This document shows, piece by piece, positions 42,001-50,123 of a stretch of 64,000 nucleotides of DNA (positions are counted from its first letter, which is position 1; every line of letters starts with the position of its first letter). The notes under the pieces were generated by a model, which was not told the DNA's origin, did not search any database, and worked only from the letters and a program-made list of their open reading frames with translations. The position numbers and the translations under genes were made by a program. The DNA lies in assembly GCA_963971285.1 (NCBI GenBank), contig OZ020244.1, positions 32,922,001 through 32,986,000 of the forward strand. Reading direction: 5' to 3'. The stretch is from Astropecten irregularis. Taxonomy: Eukaryota > Echinodermata > Asteroidea > Paxillosida > Astropectinidae.

Positions 42001-43009
42001 GTCGAACCAACTGACGCTCCAGTCGAACCAACCGATGCACCAGTCAAGCCCACTGATGCTCCAGTCAAACCAACTGATGCTCCAGTCGAACCCACCGATG
42101 CTCCAGTCGAGCTCACTGATGCTCCAGTCGAGCCCACTGATGCTCCAGTCGAACCAACAGATGCTCCAGTCGAGCCCACTGATGCTCCAGTCGAACCCAC
42201 TGATGCTCCAGTCGAACCAACTGATGCTCCAGTCGAACCAACCGATGCTCCAGTTGAGCCCACTGATGCTCCAGTCGAACCAACTGACGCTCCAGTCGAA
42301 CCAACCGATGCACCAGTCGAACCCACTGATGCTCCAGTTGAGCCCACTGATGCTCCAGTCGAACCCACTGATGCTCCAGTTGAGCCCACTGATGCTCCAG
42401 TCGAACCAACCGATGCTCCAGTCGAACCAACTGATGCCCCAGTCGAACCAACTGGTGCTCCTGCCGAGCCAATTGATCCTCCGGTCGAGCCAACTGATGC
42501 CTCTGTTAAACGAACTGATGCTCCAGTCGAGCCAATTGATCCTCCAGTCGAACCAACAGATGCTCCAGTCGAACCAACCGATGCTCCAGTTGAACCCACT
42601 GATGCTCCAGTCGAACCAACTGATGCTCCAGTCAAACCAACTGATGCTCCAGTCGAACCAACCGATGCTCTAGTTGAACCCACTGATGCTCCAGTCCAAC
42701 CAACTGATGCTCCAGTCGAACCAACCGATGCTCCAGTTGAACCCACTGATGCTCCAGTCGAACCAACTGACGCTCCAGTCGAACCAACCGATGCACCAGC
42801 CAAGCCCACTGATGCTCCAGTCGAACCCACTGATGCTGCAGTCGAACCCACTGATGCTCCGGTCAAGCCCACTGATGCTCCAGTTGAGCCCACTGATGCC
42901 CCGGTCGAGCCCACAGATGCTCCAGTCGAACCCACTGATGCTCCAGTCGAAGCAACTGATGCTCCTGTCAAGCCAACGGATGCCCCTGTCGTGCCCACTG
43001 ATGTACCAG
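1..43009 (+). CDS. Giant VEPTDAP-heptad stalk exon of a Kazal-domain protein (5' end outside window)
   Basis: This is a single open exon in frame +1 from the left edge to 43009. It encodes 2,048 consecutive heptads, consensus V-E-P-T-D-A-P. Common variants are E to K at position 2 (V-K-P-T-D-A-P), D to E, and rarer H, N, F, T or S changes. I saw no in-frame stop; TAG triplets such as at 11192 lie in frame +2 only. There is no in-frame Met, so the start and any signal peptide must lie upstream. Variation between units falls almost entirely on third codon positions of this frame (GTC/GTT, GAA/GAG, CCA/CCC, ACT/ACC/ACA, GAT/GAC), as expected for a translated repeat. The exon ends in the donor CCAG|GTAAGC at 43009/43010 in phase 1 and joins the Kazal exon at 43577. 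From its composition I infer a strongly acidic, disordered, extracellular stalk of about 1.45 MDa in this window alone. Its function is unknown. A pure satellite is the alternative, but the codon pattern and the splice into a Kazal domain argue against it. Confidence 0.92.
8150..14665. repeat. Tandem segmental duplication of 3,255 bp (155 heptads)
   Basis: Two adjacent copies lie at roughly 8150-11405 and 11406-14665. Singleton variants recur at exactly +3255: GCTCAAGTC at 8689/11944, CCATTTGAG at 8861/12116, a GTCCAA codon at 10732/13987, and the Leu codon CTA at 11191/14446. I noticed only rare substitutions between the copies, such as CAT for GAT near 13305, so the duplication looks recent. 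Boundaries are approximate because the underlying units are so similar. Confidence 0.82.
21181..26304. repeat. Tandem segmental duplication of 2,562 bp (122 heptads), with a partial third copy
   Basis: The blocks at about 21181-23742 and 23743-26304 match at a constant offset of 2562. Diagnostic pairs are the GAAACACCT variant at 22053/24615, the Leu codon CTAGTT at 22321/24883 and the marker module at 21841/24403. A partial further copy follows, with the same CTAGTT variant at 26437, 1,554 bp after the second. The large offset, a multiple of 21, indicates unequal exchange in register. Confidence 0.8.
31975..40584. repeat. Tandem segmental duplication of 4,305 bp (205 heptads) containing an older 1,785-bp unit
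   Basis: The two copies are about 31975-36279 and 36280-40584. Private variants recur at +4305: GAGCTCACT at 32176/36481 and GAGCCCTCT at 35431/39736. Within each copy a 1,785-bp (85-heptad) period is visible, for example marker modules at 32530/34315 and 36835/38620 and ATTTTCC (Asp-Phe-Pro) heptads. The nesting shows at least two rounds: a 1,785-bp duplication, then duplication of the whole block. A related block near 41390-42500 matches 31460-32570 at an offset of 9,933 bp. Confidence 0.82.
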
Positions 43010-43576
43010 GTAAGCCTTCTGCTTCCTCGTTTTGTTTTTTATTTTTGAGCCCTTTGAGCCCATTGTTTTTCATGTTTTTTCATGTTTTACCCCTTTAATA
43101 GCCCTTTTGACTATAATAATACAAAAGACAGCCAAATATAGGTACTGATTTTCTATGTTCTTTTCTTTTTTTCTTGTTCAAAATTCAGCACAAATATTTC
43201 ATATTTCAGAACATTCATGGTAAAAACAGAAGTATGCTACAATGCCCTACTTTAAAATGTATTGTTAGATTTGGCAGAAAAGAAAAGCCACATCTTGACA
43301 GCACACATTCTAAAGCTGTGACTTGTTTATACTACACAGAATTCTCTAATAGGTGTCATCCGCTTGCCTTCATAATTATGAAAAAAAGTCACATTTTCTA
43401 TAATTATAGCCCCACTCCTCTTTTTAAGATATGAATGTTTGTGCAGATAAACTTGTCATCCGGGAAAAGGGAAACCGTATGATAGTGTTTAATTAACATC
43501 ATTTAATTCTGAAAAGAGTCAGCATAATGTAGTGTAATGTACTCTAATTCTTCCTCTCTTTTTTAATTTTCTGCAG
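43010..43576 (+). other. Intron between the stalk exon and the Kazal exon (phase 1)
   Basis: The intron is 567 bp, from the donor GTAAGC to the acceptor TTTTCTGCAG with a T-rich tract before it. A short 86-codon ORF inside it has no recognisable features. Introns of the same phase border the Kazal exon of the downstream gene, fitting a shuffled phase-1 module. Confidence 0.88.
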
Positions 43577-43758
43577 TCACAACAGTATCGACGGTTGATG
43601 TGGATGTGTGCCGAATAGAGTGCAGTGTCGCTACCGATCCGGGGCTGGTGTGTGGTTCAGATGGCAACACTTATCCCTTTAACTGTGTCCTGGAGCTGTT
43701 GTCTTGCCTTATCCCAGAAATGAACTTAACAGTACTGTATGAGGGTCCGTGTTTTTAA
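43577..43758 (+). CDS. Last coding exon of the giant repeat protein: C-terminal Kazal domain
   Basis: The acceptor TTTTCTGCAG ends at 43576. The split codon G|TC restores the frame of the heptad exon. A linker of about ten residues (TTVSTVDVDV) leads into C-RIE-C-(9 residues)-C-GSDGNTYPFN-C-VLELLS-C-(14 residues)-C, then Phe and a TAA stop at 43756-43758. Six cysteines, the core CGSDGNTYPFNC and the terminal G-P-C are the hallmarks of a Kazal/follistatin-type serine protease inhibitor domain. In classical Kazal inhibitors the P1 residue is the second after Cys2, which here is Val. That would suggest an elastase-like target if the domain is inhibitory, but this is inference. The domain sits one residue from the C-terminus and is the only globular part of the protein in the window. 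Confidence 0.93.
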
Positions 43759-44265
43759 ATTCGGTAAATCTCAGGGATTTACATTGACCCAGACGTAAAT
43801 GGGCATTGTATGTGTAAATATAAATTTTTTGCGAAAAAAAGGACAATTTTCGGATCATACCCATTTCCTTTTATTTTCTTTTTCTAAGACATATTAATAC
43901 TCAACTTGTTTATTTTTTACCTTTTATATTCTGTGTATAAATGTAAACATTGTGTGTTCGTAGATATTAATGCTGCAGTCGTTTTTCATACTATAACAAT
44001 TGGATTATGGAATTTTTGAGGGTCTTTGTACTTTGTCCTGTTGTTTTGCCGAAAATCGTGTTTTGTGTTTGTGTATGCTTACACATTGTATGAATTAAAG
44101 GTCTTGTTTAAGCTGTGTCTTTGGCACACCCATTACTATTAATGGATTTATAGTCTGTTTGTAAAAAAAAAATCACTTATAAAATAATACTAATTCATTG
44201 CAACCAAGTATTTTGTCCACTTTGTATTTGTGGTATCTGTAATAAATAAAAATGAAAGTATAACC
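43759..44265 (+). terminator. 3' UTR and poly(A) signals of the giant repeat gene
   Basis: The T-rich 3' UTR follows the TAA. Candidate signals are ATTAAA at 44094-44099 and a double AATAAATAAA at 44241-44250. I favour the latter as the main site. No further coding sequence is visible downstream on this strand until gene 2. Confidence 0.6.
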
Positions 44266-44625
44266 GTTGAACTAAAGTTGATTTCTTTCTGGTGTTGGTG
44301 GTAAATGCATGCTTTTGATTTTTTTTTTCAACCTCTGTCTCACAGGAAATACCTGGCATACAAAAATGCAACAATTAACCCTTCCCCTTTTCAGATTAAC
44401 AAGTACCTCCCAAGGAAAAATACTGAAATTAAAAAACAGCATTTTGTTTTAAATATTTACTCCGGCTTCCTCGATGGTGCGCGTGTTATATTGAAAGTTT
44501 TTTATTCATATCCTGGGCAATTGAAGGCCGTATTTTGCCATGGCCCCTTTGACCACTTCCGGCCTCTGGTAGGTCAAGGTGAAAAAAAAGTATGATATTA
44601 CCTTTAAGAAATTGATGGAACATTT
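44266..44625. other. Intergenic sequence, no gene recognised
   Basis: A 96-codon ORF (44305-44595) shows no domain or compositional sign of coding. The segment ends with ATGATATTACCTTTAA (44592-44607), which matches the terminus of the TTAA-flanked MITE family seen at 46068, so it may be a solo end or a fragment. Confidence 0.5.
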
Positions 44626-44946
44626 CTAGGTACTAAGTAGCCTCAAATTGTGGTAGCACTTTTGTGTATTATCCCAAACAAATATTACCATATTTCCAAA
44701 AACAATTTAAGAAAAACAAAAGAAAATTCAACAAAAAAAAGTCCGACTTTTTTTTAACTGTTATTTCTCTGTGAATGGATTATGAATTATATAACCACAT
44801 AATCATTCACCAAAATACATCTCTCTCTTTTTTTCTTTTATCTTTTTTTAGTCGCATCGTAGGAAAGTGAATCTTGTTTTTGACTCTCAAATAATACCAC
44901 ATTTTCTTAAAAGTGATACCACAATTTGAAGCCACATGCTACCTAG
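44626..44946. mobile_element. Small inverted-repeat transposon (MITE), about 320 bp
   Basis: The left end reads CTAGGTACTAAGTAGCCTCA and continues AAATTGTGGTAGCACTTTT. The right end, reverse-complemented, reads CTAGGTAGCATGTGGCTTCA and continues AAATTGTGGTATCACTTTT. The terminal inverted repeats are about 40 bp and the AT-rich interior has no ORF, as expected of a non-autonomous DNA element. I could not assign a superfamily. Confidence 0.7.
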
Positions 44947-45535
44947 CAAAGCTGTTAATGGTATAAACTTCGTTTTTATGAAGTCAAACCTTAGATGTAG
45001 TGGGTGTTGAGCCTAACACATGAATAAGAGGGTTTTCATAACTTTGCTCCTTGACTATGCTGTAAAAGAAATCTTTATTATTAATATAGTTTTCAACCAA
45101 CCATTTCTCCATTGTGTTCTTTCATGTAGCCTTTGAGAAAGATCCTGCTAGGATCGAAACGCGTCAGGCCCTCATTCATTATTGTCATACTTTAGTTTGT
45201 CAAAAGACCTGGGCGGTCTTCTACAAATGTTGATGCTCATTCCATGTAATCTCTCTTGAACTTGTGGCTCCGCCCAGTTCCCCGTCACTGTCCCCAGGCG
45301 TATCTTTCCATGGCAACGTTGAAACAAGCTTAGTCCGTGATTCACTTGACTTTCCGGTTAAGTACTTCTAATTCTGATGTCGTTTCCGGTGCGCTGGTGT
45401 GGCCTATTCGGCTTGACGGTGTTGTTTCGAGAAAAGGGGGGACCGCCTCCACAATCTGTCAGTGTACTGTAGTGTATGTACTGTCAAGATAGGATTCTGC
45501 TTTCTCATGACAACACTACCCGTGATGTTTATATA
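44947..45535. other. Intergenic sequence with a GAAAC hairpin
   Basis: No gene is visible. At 45141-45165 the sequence GATCC-TGCTA-GGATC forms a perfect 5-bp hairpin followed by GAAACGCGTC. This resembles the short hairpin-GAAACG segments found in some invertebrate retroelements, but a single copy cannot be classified. Confidence 0.4.
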
Positions 45536-45883
45536 CCCCCCCCCCCCCCAAAAAAAATACATGGCATGTATTATCACCCCCCCCCCCCCCAATATTTTGA
45601 GGTTTAATGTCCTTCAAGTTTATTGTATAGAAATATCACATGATCCTTGTTGTTTTTTGTGTCTTCGCATTGAATTTATACTAATTACTATGTTTAATTC
45701 TTCTGAGTATCGTTTTTAAATGCTCTAAAATGAGACTTTCGACACTGTTTTTATTAAAAAGTCCCTGGTTTGGGAGGGGGTATCCCACCTCCCACAGCCT
45801 CCCCCTGCTCGGTCGCTTCCCTCCCTCGCATAGAACACCAAATCACCAATCACACCCCCCAATCATGAACAGAAATCGACACC
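45530..45883 (+). repeat. Poly-C-containing interspersed repeat, copy 1
   Basis: Two 14-base poly-C tracts (45536-45549 and 45577-45590) are followed by AATATTTTGAGGT, TTCAAGTTTATTGTAT, CATGATCCTTGTTGTT, GGTATCCCACCTCCCACAGC and AGAAATCGACACC. The same ordered blocks occur at 56707-57059, so this is an interspersed family. It has no ORF of note and no obvious terminal repeats. Confidence 0.75.
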
Positions 45884-46067
45884 AGTGATTGCCGTCTTCT
45901 TTGTCGGGTTATAAATTTTCTCAATTTTCTTTTCTCTCTCTCGCTTCACCGTCCATTCAAGTATCGAAAATGGTTCACTCCGAAAGAAATATAAAACTCT
46001 TAATGGACACCCTTTATACAAGCCACATTTTAGTTATGTTTTCGTATGAATTTCATGGTTTTAACAA

Positions 46068-46420
46068 TTAAAGGTAATATGATACTTTGGGTTTTGTCAT
46101 CGAATACAGATATGGCAAAAATATCACGACAGATACAGTAACAGTCATCTGTGAAGGTTTCAGTCTCATACGATGCCCACTTGTTGAGAAAACAGTGAAA
46201 AACGGCCACAGTATTTCTTAAGTCTTTTCTCTTTTATTTTAATCTTTTAAAAGATCAAAAAGATTTTCGGTCGTTGTTTTACGAATTTTTGGATGAATAC
46301 ACCATTTCAAGCGAACATTTTTTATTTTTCTACCATCACCATCTTAATACTCTGTAAGTTACACGTAAATCTGTGACATTCCCGTTTTGGTTTCCTACCA
46401 AAGTATGATACTACCTTTAA
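46068..46420. mobile_element. TTAA-flanked MITE, copy A
   Basis: The element has near-perfect terminal inverted repeats, AGGTAATATGATACTTTGG at the left and CCAAAGTATGATACTACCT at the right, each bordered by TTAA (46068-46071 and 46417-46420). The interior, about 345 bp, has no coding capacity. TTAA duplications are characteristic of piggyBac-type transposition, although these termini do not begin with the usual CCC. Related copies lie at 48143, about 50124 and about 52435. Confidence 0.78.
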
Positions 46421-46578
46421 CATTGATGGTCGTAAAAAGTACAAACGTGATGCCAATTAACCGTGTTTCCATATTAATCATAGTGAAAGTAACTGTACCA
46501 ATAACAAAACGGCGGTGACCGCCACCAATGAAGGGGGCATGACATGCAAATCTCGAACCTTGAAATTTTGTCGGACCA

Positions 46579-46760
46579 GGGCGTAGATCTGGGGGGAGTA
46601 TGGGGGGGGGTTAATTTTATTATCATGACTGTATGTATTTATGTATGTATGTATGTATTTTGTACATAAAACGTATATGGAAGTACGACCCAGCTACATT
46701 ATCATTACCCCCTCCCCCCCCCCCCCCCCCCCCCAGGTCTGAGGACGTGTCTATGCTACT
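46579..46760 (+). repeat. G/C-tract interspersed repeat, copy 1
   Basis: It begins GGCGTAGATCTGGGGGG, contains a (GTAT)n stretch (about 46628-46661) and TGGAAGTACGACC, then a 21-base poly-C tract (46714-46734), and ends GGTCTGAGGACGTGTCTA. An inverted relative with the same ordered landmarks lies at 50679-50832. Confidence 0.65.
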
Positions 46761-48142
46761 GTCGGGTGACATGGGCATTTCCGACTTCACACAGTCTTCA
46801 GTTGTCAGGCCAGGAGACGTATCGGTCGTCGCGAGTTCGCGACCCGGCCCTGTGGGAGCGGACACGGCCACGATGTGGCGGCCAGCCACGGTTACAATAC
46901 TCCTTCACCTGGGGTAACACAACGGACAAGGTGATAAAAGGAAAAAAACAATAGATTTCACCGTGCATTCCTTGAACATTTCTGTTGTTGATATTAAAGC
47001 AAACCCGGCGTACGGTTACATACTATCGTCTGTAAATCTTCACGATTTAGGGAAGATATGCTCCAGTTGTGTGTCTTATCCATGCTACCCCGTCCCCTGG
47101 CATTTACCCTTCCCCGCCATCCGCCGTCAAACTCGAGCCGTCTATTTCGATTACCTAGGTTATGTATGAGCTCCAATAACTATTCGCTAAACGTTGCCCA
47201 TACTGCGTTTAATTGGTGACATCCTGTAGGCCTAGTGCTGGTACAGCGGATTATTCATCCACAGCCAGTTTGTTTTGTGTAGGCATCCAGTGTTGTTTCC
47301 GTCAATTTTGGGAGATATTCTTGGAAACAAGTGTCTTAAATGTCAAAGAGTGGCTCCAATTATTGAAGATCAGTTATACGTTTTCTGAGGTGTTTTTAAT
47401 TACGTTGGTTTAGTATAGGACCCACTCGCCAAATCGCCAAATTCCGTTTTCCTTCCTTTACCTAAATGCAGGCTTGGTTCAAGAGAAATTTTTTTTGGGG
47501 GGGGGGGGGCTAGAAGAGCAATTTGGGTTTGTTTTTTTTTTTTTATTGGGGGGGGGGGGGGCCTAGAAGACCCAATATTTTGGGTTCTTCTTACACTTGC
47601 TTCTGTATTATTAGGGGTCGAAAAACATGCACCTATATCATACAATATGCGGTTTTGTTATGTAATTGGCGCCTAATAACTAAAAAGATCCAGTATTTTC
47701 AAGAATGTATTTTTCAATTGCATTTTTTTGGGGGGGGATAGACAATCCCCCCCCCCCCCCCGCGTTGAACCGCGCCTGCCTATATAGCGCTATAATATAG
47801 CCCTACATGCACGTCTGTACACTGTGTTTGTTTTGAAAAAAGAACATCCTTCTATACGGAAGCTTCAGACCTTTTGGAACCAACCACGGAGTGACGGCGT
47901 CTGACACAAAACTATTCATCTCTATCAACTAACTACTTCTTATTAGGCTAGCAAAATCGGAAACGAAACCTCTTAAGATGCAATGAATAGTATAACAATC
48001 AATGCTCATTCTGTGTGTTCCATGTATGATAAATGTCAGGTGTTTATGGTGATGTAAATACAATAGGCATAGTTTATGGCTTTAAGAGTTAAGACTTTCT
48101 TACGAACTTATGATATCAAAAGGATCGCAATGACACTTGGAA
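46761..48142. other. Intergenic sequence, no gene recognised
   Basis: Short ORFs here lack domains or splice context. Poly-G tracts at 47497-47509, 47548-47561 and 47730-47737 and a poly-C tract at 47747-47761 mark degenerate members of the poly-C/G repeat families. Confidence 0.5.
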
Positions 48143-48512
48143 TTAAAGGTAATATAAAACTTTGGTTTTTGTAATAAGTAATGCATATTCCTGGACATAG
48201 ATAACAAGACAGATACATGAGTAAAAGTAATCTGTGAATTACCCTTACGGGACCGACTTTTGAGAAAACAGTGAAAAACGCCCACATAATTTCTTTAGTC
48301 TTTTCACCGTTGTTTCTGATGATCTTTAAAAGATCAAACATATTTCGCCCACTATTTTTATTACTAATTTCCGGATAAATACACCATTTCAGGCAGAATA
48401 ATTTTAACGGTATGCTTCTACCAGCCCCATCTTTATACCCTGTAAGTTATAGGTAAATCTGTGAACATTGTTTTGGCTTCCTGCCAAAGTATGATACTAC
48501 ATATATCTTTAA
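48143..48512. mobile_element. TTAA-flanked MITE, copy B
   Basis: It shares the interior words of copy A (GTGAAAAACGCCCACA, CTTTAAAAGATCAAA, ATACACCATTTCA, CCAAAGTATGATACTAC) in the same orientation. It starts TTAAAGGTAATATAAAACTT and ends CTTTAA with a small insertion in the right terminus. It has no ORF. Confidence 0.75.
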
Positions 48513-48541
48513 AAGTACATGGTGCGAACAGATTATTTTTC

Positions 48542-48682
48542 AATGGGAGACTTTTCAGGACCGGTCCGTCAACAGCGCACGCGCACGAAAATGTGAGCAT
48601 GCGCGCGTTGTTTTGCGCCTGCGCTGTTGTGCCTGCGCGTGCGCTGTTGACTTGAAGACCGGTTCTCAAAAGTCTTCCATTC
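48542..48682. mobile_element. Short GC-rich foldback element
   Basis: The left arm AATGGGAGACTTTTCAGGAC, CGGTC and GTCAACAGCGCACGCGC pairs with the right arm GCGCGTGCGCTGTTGAC, GACCGG and AAAAGTCTTCCATTC. The centre is an alternating CG/TG-rich loop. It is about 140 bp with no coding capacity and lies directly downstream of MITE copy B. Confidence 0.65.
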
Positions 48683-49322
48683 AATATCTCTTGGTTAAAA
48701 AAGATCCACCTCCGAGGGATCTTCCACAAAAACATCACGGAACATTAGATGAAAGTATAACTTGGTATAAAGTAAAACAATAATTTTTGTCCGTTATCCG
48801 TTGCGTGATGTTGTAAGTCGCTCAGCTATTTTGTTTTTCTCAATCTGAAAACATCCTTGTAAATAATGTACTTTGATTCGATGTGTCGTCGCTTTGGAAA
48901 CAATTTCTAAATGTTTTGCACTCAAGAATAAAGGTGGTAGGTAATTGAATGGGCGTGGACGTGGCGGGTAATTGGGTGGGCGTGTAAGAAGAATGTTGAT
49001 AGTTTTACGAGACAGCATATTGACAGAATCAAGACTACACACCATAGCTGAAAAAGTATCATACAAAATACACATATTTTTCGGGGCCCCGACTACTCCC
49101 CCCCCCCCCCCCCCCCCCCCCCCCTCTCCTTACCCCTCAGACATCATGATTAATAATTCCTGTAGTCAGTATTTAAATTACAAATATCTTCCAGAAAGGT
49201 CATTGGATGGGTGACTAAAATCAAAGCATCGTCAGGATCCTAATATGGGTGTAGGAGGGACGCAGAAGTTGTGCCATTAGTCATCGACCCTGGCGTGTTT
49301 TGAACGGGGCCAGTTGCGTGTC
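48683..49322. other. Upstream region of the second Kazal gene
   Basis: No gene is visible. It contains a 27-base poly-C tract (49098-49124), the longest in the window. The last 200 bases lead into the TATA box and may hold regulatory sites I cannot identify. Confidence 0.45.
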
Positions 49323-49330
49323 TATATAAA
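49323..49330 (+). promoter_or_regulatory. TATA box of the second Kazal gene
   Basis: TATATAAA is followed about 28 bp downstream by TCAAGC (49351-49356), a plausible initiator. The next consensus element is the donor CAGG|GTAAGT at 49417/49418. The spacing TATA - start - short first exon is typical. Confidence 0.65.
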
Positions 49331-49351
49331 TCCCTGAACTTCGGGAGTTTT

Positions 49352-49417
49352 CAAGCATTTTTCGGAGAACTTAAATTTGTGATCACGCGCTACAATCTTC
49401 TCTCCACTGCACACAGG
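49352..49417 (+). other. Non-coding exon 1 of the second Kazal gene
   Basis: The inferred 5' UTR exon is about 66 bp, from a start near 49352 to the strong donor GTAAGTG at 49418. It has no ATG, so after splicing the first AUG is the first codon of the exon at 51229. The exact start site is inferred from the TATA spacing. Confidence 0.6.
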
Positions 49418-50123
49418 GTAAGTGTATTTTCGCTCTCCTTCCTCCATGTTTGTTTGTTGTTTTTACCTGAAGGGGCATAATTATTATTTTTATTTCCTTC
49501 TCGAACGTGACCTTGTGCCATCATTCAAATTGAAATGTATCTCATCATTTGAATGTGAAGTACAATGTAATGTAAATTTATTTCAATTGAATTCGTGCAA
49601 TTTTTTTTGTCAAAAATGTTCCTGTAGGCAAGGCCTGTAGTGTAACAGAAACACTGTGATACTGTGATACTGTGTATCATGAATGACTTGTTTCCAAGAA
49701 ATATTTACAATGATAAAAAACGGAATGTTGCAATCGGTTTGTTGTTGTTTTGGATTTTTTTCACATCTTAATTTATTTATTTTTAACTAGTTTTGTATGG
49801 AACAATTTGATTTCTTTAACGCGACTGTCATTTGAAAAAGTTTATGTAGCAACTGTTTTAAACTTATAACCGCCACTGATGCACTGTTACGTATAGGACA
49901 AGGTGGAATCGGTTTTTAATCTTTTGGTGGCATTTGTTTCCTGGTCTGTTTGTTTGTTTGTTTTCAATTGTCTAACCAACTTGTTTGTAAATGAGTTTGG
50001 ATAAATTGATGTTGTTAATTCATGAGTCATAATTAGTGTATTGCGTGGCCGTTGAATTTGCATACATGGTACATACTTAATATGTCAGTGAAACTGAAAG
50101 TAAAATCGGATGTGTGCGTTCTT

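Larger units (their letters stand above)
1597..42504 (+). repeat. Dispersed marker heptads ([14 protein letters not shown]), 23 copies inside the array
   Basis: The diagnostic string GCCGAGCCAATTGATCCTCC starts at 1597, 2311, 4201, 5629, 7099, 9115, 10270, 12370, 13525, 15499, 16213, 17494, 19510, 21841, 24403, 28876, 32530, 34315, 36100, 36835, 38620, 40405 and 42463. All spacings are multiples of 21, for example 714, 1890, 1428, 1470, 2016, 1155, 1785 and 735. The last seven copies belong to a distinct subfamily, preceded by T-G-A-P and followed by a second I-D-P-P heptad. These copies are the clearest tags of the higher-order units. Confidence 0.9.
1..43009. repeat. 21-bp coding minisatellite, 2,048 units in perfect register
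   Basis: The unit is GTCGAACCAACTGATGCTCCA and close variants. Units start at 1, 22, 43 and so on; I checked the register at 10018, 20455, 30598 and 42967 and each is 1 plus a multiple of 21, so every net length change over 43 kb is a whole number of units. Diverged units act as markers of higher-order structure. An example is a two-heptad module reading [14 protein letters not shown] followed by V-K-R-T, found 23 times. The last dozen or so units before the donor (about 42660-43009) are more diverged than the interior. Confidence 0.97.

Noticed and set aside
1..43009. CRISPR array or centromeric satellite
   Set aside because: There are no unique spacers, so it is not CRISPR. Codon-phase-specific variation and splicing into a Kazal exon argue for coding sequence over satellite.
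1..43009. The count of exactly 2,048 heptads as meaningful
   Set aside because: The window start is arbitrary and the array continues upstream, so the power-of-two count is coincidence.
30693..43073. Antisense 4,126-codon ORF of (GSTGASV)n and other minus-strand array ORFs
   Set aside because: Open only because the 21-bp unit lacks stops in that phase. There is no recognisable domain, splice context or codon-level constraint in this frame. Kept as a finding about frame openness, not as genes.
44305..44595. 96-codon plus-strand ORF
   Set aside because: Downstream of a poly(A) signal, with no domain, no promoter and no splice context, and it abuts a MITE terminus.
46623..46917. Two opposite ORFs containing poly-Pro or poly-Gly
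   Set aside because: They are created by a 21-base poly-C tract inside an interspersed repeat.
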